From positions 1 through 11,092 of the forward strand of contig JAIFWL010000005.1 in assembly GCA_019661845.1 (NCBI GenBank): a stretch of 11,092 nt of DNA. The letters are read 5' to 3'. This document shows positions 5,766 to 11,092 of this stretch, piece by piece. Every line of letters begins with the position of its first letter. The first letter of the stretch is position 1. The position numbers and the translations under genes are program-made. This DNA comes from Candidatus Parcubacteria bacterium (lineage in GTDB: Bacteria; Patescibacteriota; Minisyncoccia; Phycocordibacterales; Zambryskibacteraceae). The notes below the pieces were generated by a model. That model ran no database searches, was not told the origin of the DNA, and worked only from the letters and a program-made list of their open reading frames with translations.

Positions 5766-6839
5766 TTAACTCACAAGGTAAAGTATAACTCCAGTAATGG
5801 CAGAAATGACAGAGACAATCCAGTAACGCATAACCACTTTCTCGCGAGGCCAGCCGAGTGCTTGGAAGTGGTGGTGAAGTGGTGCCACTTTAAATACTCT
5901 GTGTTTATTGAAATATTTATAACCTGTAACTTGGAGAACTACCGAGACGGATGTAGCCACAAGTGGTAAGGCGATAATAGGTAGGAGTAAGACCGCATGT
6001 GTGAGGAAGGCGATAACCGCAAGAGTGATGCACAGAGCAAGCATGCCAGTCTCCCCCATGTAGAAGCGTGCAGGCGGAATATTGAACCAGAGGAAGGCAA
6101 GAATGCCTCCTGAAATAGCGCCAGATAGAGCGGCAATGTCGTACTGATGCCCAAGGAAGGCTATAACGGCGAAGGCGGTAAAGCACGATGCCATCACTCC
6201 CCCAGCTAAGCCATCGAGTCCATCAATAACCGAACTACTAAATGTCCCCAGAGTTACTAGTATAAAGAATGGTATAAACCACCAGCCAAGGAACCACTCA
6301 CCACCGAAGGGTATGTGCACCGATACGAAGTCGAGCTTGAAGTAGAACCAGAGCGAGAGAGCGATAGCGATGAGGGTGACGAAGATAATCTTCACCTTCC
6401 TGTACACCAACGCATCTTTAGCGTAACTTCCCTGGCCGAAGATTTGTAACATATCATCCAGTAATCCAATGAGTGCCGCGAGGAAGAATGCTCCAAGTGG
6501 TACAAGAGTCTGGCTACGACTGAAGAAGTTAAGTTCATTGAAGATACTTTTCTCCCCGCCAAACAATCCTAGAGGGAAGAGTATATAGAGTAAGTAAATA
6601 ATGATGACAGTGAGCGCTACTGATACCCATATGAGCATGCCACCTATGCGTGGAGTTGAGATCTCGTGGTCGGTATTATGAATCTTTTTAAAGTGATCTG
6701 ATGTAATATCCCCCGCCTCAGTCCTAGGAGATTTCTTCCACATCTTGTACTTGTAGAAGTAGCGGGTGAAGAATGGAGTAATAGCAATACTCACAAAGAA
6801 GGTGAGGACTGTGGGACCGATAATCTTCAGAATATCCAT
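5766..6839 (-). CDS. mraY: Phospho-N-acetylmuramoyl-pentapeptide transferase MraY, divergent
   Basis: Transfers phospho-MurNAc-pentapeptide to undecaprenyl phosphate to form lipid I. The 357 residues contain about ten membrane helices. Family motifs are STPRIGGMLIW (61-71), GLLDDMLQ (125-132) with D128/D129, SVIDGLDGLAGG (203-214) with D206/D209, FYMGETGMLAL (259-269), and the MraY-specific PLHHHFQALGWPREKVVMRYW (320-340). Three usually invariant positions differ: the lysine of DDxxK is Q132, the asparagine of NxTDGLDG is S203, and the aspartate of MGD is E263. The HHH motif and the ftsW and murG neighbours still make MraY far more likely than a WecA-type enzyme. The ATG is one base after the asnB stop (TAATATG) and there is no Shine-Dalgarno, so translation is probably coupled. 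Confidence 0.93.
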   Translation of the reverse strand: MDILKIIGPTVLTFFVSIAITPFFTRYFYKYKMWKKSPRTEAGDITSDHFKKIHNTDHEISTPRIGGMLIWVSVALTVIIIYLLYILFPLGLFGGEKSIFNELNFFSRSQTLVPLGAFFLAALIGLLDDMLQIFGQGSYAKDALVYRKVKIIFVTLIAIALSLWFYFKLDFVSVHIPFGGEWFLGWWFIPFFILVTLGTFSSSVIDGLDGLAGGVMASCFTAFAVIAFLGHQYDIAALSGAISGGILAFLWFNIPPARFYMGETGMLALCITLAVIAFLTHAVLLLPIIALPLVATSVSVVLQVTGYKYFNKHRVFKVAPLHHHFQALGWPREKVVMRYWIVSVISAITGVILYLVS

Positions 6840-6840
6840 A

Positions 6841-8676
6841 TTACGTCTTGTTTATAAACGTATTGTACCAGATGGCGAGTACGAGGAGGAGGTAAATCTT
6901 GCGTGAATTATCTGCTCTTTTATTTACATGATTATCGATAATATTCTTCACTTCTCTCGTGTCGAAGTGGCTCTTGATGTAAGAATTTTCTAGAATTGTT
7001 TGGTACAAATCCTCCCTATCTTTAGTAAACCAATCCCTTACTGGTGTTGGGAAGCCGAGCTTCTTTCTATTGCGTGTAGATTCTGGAAGAATTGATTTAA
7101 ACGCCTCTCGCAATAAGTATTTAGTCACTCCACCCTTCCACTTAAATTTATCTGGAAGCTTCGAAGCTAATGAAGCTACGACACTATCCAAGAACGGCAC
7201 TCGGAGCTCAAGCGAGTGAGCCATAGTCATCTTGTCAGCCTTGGCCAAGATGTCTCCCACAAGCCAAGTATTAATATCTATGTACTGCATCTTGGTCGAG
7301 TCACTTGAGCCACTAACCTCCTTGTATATTGCGCTGAGGTCGAACCTCGACATAGGTTCACCTTTCCACAGTTTGGAAATTTCAGATTGCTTAAACACCG
7401 AGGCATTACCAATGTAGCGATCTTCAAGTTTCTCCAGAGCACGAGTAGCATAATTCCTACCACGCAAGGGTAGTTTGGATAACAGAGTAAGAAGTGGTTT
7501 AGGTAGCCAACTAATGCGTCCTCTAGCAAATGGCTCAAGGTAAATGTTGTAGCCACCGAATAATTCATCAGCGCCTTCACCCGAGAGGACCACAGTCACA
7601 TGTTTGCGTGCTTCTCGAGCGAGGAAATACAATCCTAGTGCACTTGGATCTGCCACTGGCTCATCGAAGTGGTAAATGGCTTTAGGCAGTGCTTCAAAAT
7701 ATTCCTTGCTACCAACCTTAAGCTCAGTGTGATCCGTGCCGAGTGGCTCTGCAGTCTCCTTGGCTTCCCTACCCTCGCTCAACGCATCAAAGGCAACTGT
7801 AAACGTTTTAACCTTTCTGCTTTGTCCTTCCGTAGCTTTAGCGGAGGAGGACATCAAGGTAGCGATAATGCTTGAATCTATGCCGCCAGAGAGGAAGGAG
7901 CCCACCGGCACATCAGCTATCATGTGATGCTCGACTGAGTCTCGCATCGTCTCTTCAATATTGTTCTTAGTTTCAGCTTCGGACAAACTTTCATCTTGAT
8001 TGAATTTGAATTGCGAATATCGTTTCTGACTCACCTCACCACTCTTAAGATCAATAGTCAGGCAATGTGCTGGTGGTAATTTGAAAACATTTTTGAAGAA
8101 AGTTTCTTCAAGCGGATTGTACTGGAAGGATAGGTAATTATAAACTGCCGAGTCATTGACCTCTGGTGTAAAATCAGGAATTTCTAGAAATGATTTTATC
8201 TCCGAGCTGTAGGCCTTAATCCCCTTCTCATCTGCATAGTAGTAGAGTGGCTTAATACCGAAGAAGTCACGTGCAAGGAATATCTTATTCTCCTCCTTAT
8301 CATAAATACTGAAGGCGAACATACCGCGTAAACGACCTAGTAGGTCGTTTACGCCCCACTTCACGAATCCGGCCAAGATTACTTCAGTGTCACTCTCTGT
8401 TTTAAATTGATAATCACTAAGCTCCTTCTTGATCTCCTTATAGTTATAAATTTCTCCGTTGAAGAAGATTACGTATCTTCCATCTCTAGTGCTTATAGGT
8501 TGTTCACCATGCTCGAGGTCTATGATAGCCAAGCGCCTCATGCCGAGAGCCACATAGTCATCGACGAAGAAGCCCTCGTCATCTGGTCCGCGATGCGCGA
8601 TCTTATCAGTCATCTTCTTAATGACTTCTTCCTTGTTTCTTATTTGTGACTCTGTGATACCAGCGATGCCACACAT
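6841..8676 (-). CDS. asnB: Glutamine-hydrolysing asparagine synthase (AsnB-type amidotransferase)
   Basis: Two-domain enzyme that releases ammonia from glutamine and joins it to an ATP-activated carboxylate, classically aspartate. The 611 residues begin with the class II glutaminase domain: Cys2 as nucleophile after Met removal, RRLAIIDL (47-54), FNGEIYN (72-78) and SDTEVIL (95-101). The synthetase domain has the PP-loop SGGIDSS (263-269) and SGEGADELFGGY (365-376). An extra stretch SSSAKATEGQSRK (276-288) between the PP-loop helix and the next strand is encoded by a palindromic insertion. The gene lies one base after the carboxypeptidase gene (TAATATG) and one base before mraY. Known AsnB relatives in B. 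subtilis and C. glutamicum (LtsA) amidate diaminopimelate in wall precursors. The context supports that role here, by inference. Confidence 0.93.
   Translation of the reverse strand: MCGIAGITESQIRNKEEVIKKMTDKIAHRGPDDEGFFVDDYVALGMRRLAIIDLEHGEQPISTRDGRYVIFFNGEIYNYKEIKKELSDYQFKTESDTEVILAGFVKWGVNDLLGRLRGMFAFSIYDKEENKIFLARDFFGIKPLYYYADEKGIKAYSSEIKSFLEIPDFTPEVNDSAVYNYLSFQYNPLEETFFKNVFKLPPAHCLTIDLKSGEVSQKRYSQFKFNQDESLSEAETKNNIEETMRDSVEHHMIADVPVGSFLSGGIDSSIIATLMSSSAKATEGQSRKVKTFTVAFDALSEGREAKETAEPLGTDHTELKVGSKEYFEALPKAIYHFDEPVADPSALGLYFLAREARKHVTVVLSGEGADELFGGYNIYLEPFARGRISWLPKPLLTLLSKLPLRGRNYATRALEKLEDRYIGNASVFKQSEISKLWKGEPMSRFDLSAIYKEVSGSSDSTKMQYIDINTWLVGDILAKADKMTMAHSLELRVPFLDSVVASLASKLPDKFKWKGGVTKYLLREAFKSILPESTRNRKKLGFPTPVRDWFTKDREDLYQTILENSYIKSHFDTREVKNIIDNHVNKRADNSRKIYLLLVLAIWYNTFINKT
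7824..7852. repeat. Imperfect palindrome inserted in asnB
   Basis: GTCCT (7824-7828) pairs with AGGAC (7848-7852), and TCCG (7829-7832) with CGGA (7842-7845). Two unpaired G bases (7846-7847) and a nine-base centre TAGCTTTAG remain. It encodes most of the extra SSSAKATEGQ segment of AsnB, at a place where B. subtilis-type AsnB proteins are shorter. It resembles a dispersed palindromic element that landed in frame. Confidence 0.65.
8326..8354. repeat. Perfect 14-bp inverted repeat inside asnB
   Basis: GCGTAAACGACCTA (8326-8339) is the exact reverse complement of TAGGTCGTTTACGC (8341-8354), with one base (G8340) between them. It encodes VNDLLGRLR in the glutaminase domain, without any apparent length change in the protein. 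No T-tract follows on either strand. Confidence 0.9.
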
Positions 8677-8677
8677 A

Positions 8678-9634
8678 TTAATTTTCTTTAATTTGTTTTA
8701 AGACCGCATTGGTAAGCAGCCCCACATCCTCGAAACGACCATTCTCTGTTGAACCCATAACGACAATGATAAACGGTCTACCAAGTTCAGGGTCGAAGGC
8801 GATAGCCAAGTTCCCCCCAGCAGTATTAGTGAAGCCCGTTTTAGAACCCATAAGTCCTGGAATAGCTCCAGCCAAGAGATTGGTGTTCTTAGCTTTGTGT
8901 ATTAAGCCATCAAGTGAGACTACGTCACTCATACTCTGACGCGTAGTCTCGAGCATTTCTGGTTCCTTCCTTAAAATATATTCAAGTAGAGTAGCCACAT
9001 CCTTGGCACTGCCATATGCTCCACCCTTCTGCTCTGATTCATCGAGTCCAGTCTCATTCCAGAAGTAAGTGTTCTTGAGGTCGAGCTCTCTAGCCTTCTC
9101 ATTCATGAGACCGACGAAGTTCCCAATGATCTCATCCGGAGTCGCTGTGGAATCGTGTATAGCACCGAAGGTAAGGGCTACAGCTCTCATACCATCATTA
9201 GACGAAGTAGTGAGTGAGAAGTCTAGAAGATTCTTAAGTGACCACTTCTCCCCAGCCAAGAGACCACTATCACCCTCCGCGGCGAGAGCTTCCTTAGTAA
9301 TAGTGACTGTGCCATAAGATGGACTTCTTTCCGACGCTACTAAGGCAGTCATGAGTTTGGTAAGTGAGGCAAGTGGTAAACGAGTGTTCTCATTCTTGGC
9401 GAAGAGTACTGACTGATTCCTCACATCGTAGACGTAGACACTCTTAGCTTGAAGTTGGTTGACCAAATCTTCGTTGAAGACTGGGCTAGCCACCACTTGA
9501 GTGGGCTTCGAAGCATCGCCTCGTTCGACACGAGCTCCAAGCACATAAGAGATGATCATCATGAGTGTGAGGACTACAAAGAGCGATGCTAGGAAACGAA
9601 TTTCATAACCCTGGATTAATTTCTGTTCAGGCAT
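8678..9634 (-). CDS. D-alanyl-D-alanine carboxypeptidase (peptidase S11, DacA/DacF-type)
   Basis: Trims the terminal D-Ala from wall pentapeptides outside the membrane and so limits cross-linking. The 318 residues start with a cytoplasmic segment and one membrane anchor (about 13-33). The penicillin-binding fold follows with all three active-site motifs: S90-LT-K93 in LASLTKLMTAL, S144-S-N146 in LTTSSNDG, and K265-T-G in GSKTGFTNTAGG. The classical C-terminal domain and amphipathic anchor of DacA are missing. The N-terminal helix is probably the anchor instead. The ATG lies one base after scpB (TAAAATG) and the TAA lies one base before asnB. This places peptide trimming and a possible peptide amidation enzyme next to each other in one operon. 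Confidence 0.95.
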   Translation of the reverse strand: MPEQKLIQGYEIRFLASLFVVLTLMMIISYVLGARVERGDASKPTQVVASPVFNEDLVNQLQAKSVYVYDVRNQSVLFAKNENTRLPLASLTKLMTALVASERSPSYGTVTITKEALAAEGDSGLLAGEKWSLKNLLDFSLTTSSNDGMRAVALTFGAIHDSTATPDEIIGNFVGLMNEKARELDLKNTYFWNETGLDESEQKGGAYGSAKDVATLLEYILRKEPEMLETTRQSMSDVVSLDGLIHKAKNTNLLAGAIPGLMGSKTGFTNTAGGNLAIAFDPELGRPFIIVVMGSTENGRFEDVGLLTNAVLKQIKEN

Positions 9635-9635
9635 T

Positions 9636-10175
9636 TTATTCTTCTTCGGTAGGATTGGTCTTCACAAATTCGTCCATCTTTTTAAAAGCATCGTGATACT
9701 CTGGTAAATCCTCTCGTCGAGTCACTCCAAGGTATTCAAGCAGTTTAAGTGTCGGTACATAACTATAACTCCTCTCACCTGCTACATCAGCCCTCTCGAT
9801 AAGCCCCCGGATGAGTAGAGTACGTAGGATGAAGCCGGAATTCACTCCACGGATGTGATCAATCTCTCTTCGTGAAATAGGTCCGCGGTAAGCAACGATA
9901 GCCAAGGTCTCAAGTCCAGCACGCCCGAGCTCGCGAGAGAACTCATCCTTCTGCAGAGCCTCAATAAGTGGTGACATTTCTGGGTGAGTACCCAAGGCCC
10001 AAGTGTCACCATTGGAGATGATGACAATGCCTCGCTTCTGGTAGAAGCCACGCAAGTTTTCTAAAGCGGTTTTTATAACCTCTGCATCTTTACCCAGCCA
10101 ATCAGAAAGGTCCTTAACCGAGACTGGCTCGTTTTTAAAAAGTAGCACTGATTCTATTTCATTTTCTAAATGCAT
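9636..10175 (-). CDS. scpB: Segregation and condensation protein ScpB
   Basis: Winged-helix subunit of the SMC-ScpAB condensin that compacts and segregates the chromosome. ScpB dimers bind the middle of ScpA. With the start at 10175 the protein has 179 residues. It opens with MHLENEIESVLLFKNEPVSV, the usual ScpB beginning. The signature LETLAIVAYRGPISRREI (88-105) is followed by DHIRGVNS (106-113) and the hallmark repeat RTLLIRGLIE. The acidic tail KTNPTEEE is common in the family. An upstream in-frame ATG at 10208 would add 11 residues and overlap scpA by 32 bases. I prefer 10175 because it fits the family N-terminus and gives the same TAATATG junction used elsewhere in this cluster. Confidence 0.94.
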   Translation of the reverse strand: MHLENEIESVLLFKNEPVSVKDLSDWLGKDAEVIKTALENLRGFYQKRGIVIISNGDTWALGTHPEMSPLIEALQKDEFSRELGRAGLETLAIVAYRGPISRREIDHIRGVNSGFILRTLLIRGLIERADVAGERSYSYVPTLKLLEYLGVTRREDLPEYHDAFKKMDEFVKTNPTEEE

Positions 10176-10176
10176 A

Positions 10177-10914
10177 TTAGCTATATGTTGGGATACCCAC
10201 CGACTCACTTTCTATCTCTATTTCCCTCCCCTCTTGGGTTACGCGTATAGCACCGCGCTTTACGAGCTCAAGCAGGGCGAGGAAACCAACGATGATAGAA
10301 ACTTTCTTCTCATGCGTAAGTGGGCCAGAAGTCTTCTGGAAATCTTTAAAGCGGAACTTACTTGCTTTGGAAATTCTCTCAGCCAACTTCTCAATCATTT
10401 CTTCAAGGCTTATAACCTTCTTCACCGTCACCTTAGAAAGCACTTCCTTCTTCGGTAGCGATTCTATCACTCGCTCGAGTGCGGAGAGCAAATTCGCTGT
10501 ATCAGTTTTAGAATCAGGGGAGAAGACGACTAAGGGATTCTTCGTCGGCAACTTCTCAAAGATGATCTTCTTACCGAAAAGTTCTTTAAGGCGAAACGAA
10601 AGTGCTTTAGCGCGAGCATATAACACCAGCCTGTCCTCAAGATCGTGTATAGCACTCTCCTCATCTTCAGTAAGCACGAGCTGTGGCAAGAGTGAGCGAC
10701 TCTTGATAAGCATCAGGGTTGAGGCGATGACGATGAATTCAGCACTCTCGCCTATTGGGAACTCCTCATGCTCCTCAATGTATCGAATGAAGTCATCGGT
10801 TACTTGTACCAATGAGACGTCGTTTACAAAGAGCTTCCTCTTGGTTACAAGCTCAAGGAGGAGGTCCAAAGGGCCTTCGAAAACATGTGTTTTTACCTTG
10901 TATTGGTGAGCCAT
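10177..10914 (-). CDS. scpA: Segregation and condensation protein ScpA (kleisin)
   Basis: Kleisin subunit that bridges the SMC heads of the bacterial condensin. The 245 residues show the N-terminal signature FEGPLDLLLELVTKRKL (12-28), then VQVTDDFIRYI and the FIVIASTLMLIKSRSLLP stretch (about 60-77). A variable central part follows, then a C-terminal winged helix with KVSIIVGFLALLELVKRGAI. The length is typical. The ATG at 10914 begins the conserved MAHQYKVKTHVFEGPLDLL stretch. There is no Shine-Dalgarno. A TATAAT ends eight bases before the ATG, which suggests a leaderless or almost leaderless mRNA that starts the ten-gene cluster. It ends one base before scpB. Linking scpAB to wall synthesis genes may co-express segregation and division functions. 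Confidence 0.95.
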   Translation of the reverse strand: MAHQYKVKTHVFEGPLDLLLELVTKRKLFVNDVSLVQVTDDFIRYIEEHEEFPIGESAEFIVIASTLMLIKSRSLLPQLVLTEDEESAIHDLEDRLVLYARAKALSFRLKELFGKKIIFEKLPTKNPLVVFSPDSKTDTANLLSALERVIESLPKKEVLSKVTVKKVISLEEMIEKLAERISKASKFRFKDFQKTSGPLTHEKKVSIIVGFLALLELVKRGAIRVTQEGREIEIESESVGIPTYS

Positions 10915-10922
10915 TGTGGCCC

Positions 10923-10928
10923 ATTATA
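10923..10928 (-). promoter_or_regulatory. TATAAT 8 nt before scpA, head of the cluster
   Basis: A perfect TATAAT lies in the 19-nt gap after the upstream gene, followed by GGGCCACA and the scpA ATG. The best -35 at 17 bp is TTCAAC, a weak match. Transcription would begin at or just before the start codon. Confidence 0.5.
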
Positions 10929-10933
10929 GCCTT

Positions 10934-11092
10934 TTATTGAGCTTCGTTGAAGAGCTTCGCGGTTGCGATAACCTTGTACGGATAACCAGATGAGTCGTCC
11001 TTAAGTTTGTTGGTAAAGGTCTTCACACTCGCGTCAGAGAGTAACTTGTCGATAGTGATGTGATACTTCTCCACATATGCACGGACCCCTCC
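10934..11092 (-). CDS. C-terminal end of an unrecognised protein (52 residues in window)
   Basis: An open frame enters from the right edge in phase and ends with TAA at 10934-10936, 19 bases before scpA. The visible end (GGVRAYVEKYHITIDKLLSD, a Lys-rich middle, then YPYKVIATAKLFNEAQ) has mixed helix- and strand-forming composition, no membrane segment and no motif I can name. It reads as genuine coding sequence because it is on the same strand as the cluster and tightly spaced. Most of the protein lies outside the window, so no function is proposed. Confidence 0.6.
   Translation of the reverse strand, partial: GGVRAYVEKYHITIDKLLSDASVKTFTNKLKDDSSGYPYKVIATAKLFNEAQ

Noticed and set aside
8326..8354. 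The asnB palindrome as a transcription terminator
   Set aside because: No T-tract follows on either strand and it lies deep inside a conserved coding region.
10176..10208. Eleven-residue longer ScpB start at 10208
   Set aside because: It would overlap scpA by 32 bases, the extra residues are not ScpB-like, and the ATG at 10175 gives the recurrent TAATATG junction.

Overview
The window looks like a chromosomal segment of an ultra-small-genome bacterium of the Candidatus Patescibacteria (CPR) type, probably Parcubacteria-like. This is an inference from tightly packed genes, almost no Shine-Dalgarno sites, DUF5654 and DUF2914 membrane proteins next to the wall genes, and DUF559 with GC-rich palindromes. 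TGA ends several genes here, some inside ATGA or GTGA overlaps, so the code is the ordinary one and not the TGA-glycine code of Gracilibacteria or Absconditabacteria.

Layout. 1-357 is the start of gltX, leftward and cut by the window edge. 382-1210 is an island of accessory DNA: four copies of a palindromic repeat with a TTGTCA/TGACAA centre (A, B1, B2, C) bracket a rightward 61-residue gene with its own Shine-Dalgarno and terminator, and a leftward, visibly AT-rich DUF559 nuclease-like gene. 1215-10914 is one dense leftward cluster. In transcription order it reads scpA, scpB, a D,D-carboxypeptidase, an asnB-type amidotransferase, mraY, a DUF5654 protein, a DUF2914 protein, a CAP-domain protein, ftsW and murG. 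The right end (10934-11092) holds the last 52 codons of an unrecognised gene.

How the genes work together. MraY makes lipid I, MurG makes lipid II, FtsW polymerises it, and the carboxypeptidase trims the peptide. The amidotransferase lies between the last of these and mraY, so it may amidate the wall peptide rather than make free asparagine. ScpA and ScpB, the SMC partners for chromosome condensation, head the cluster, so division-wall synthesis and segregation genes sit together.

Expression signals split cleanly. Genes that touch their upstream neighbour use stop-start junctions (TAAnATG four times, ATGA and GTGA once each). The five genes that do not touch (gltX, scpA, DUF5654, CAP, ftsW) each have a -10-like hexamer 6-8 nt before the start codon and no good Shine-Dalgarno, as expected for leaderless mRNAs. 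The only two genes with strong Shine-Dalgarno sites are the two inside the repeat island.

Most worth a second look: the repeat/DUF559 island, the leaderless pattern, changes at three conserved polar positions of MraY, a perfect 14-bp inverted repeat inside asnB, a separate palindromic insertion in asnB, and a heptamer tandem repeat in the CAP gene.
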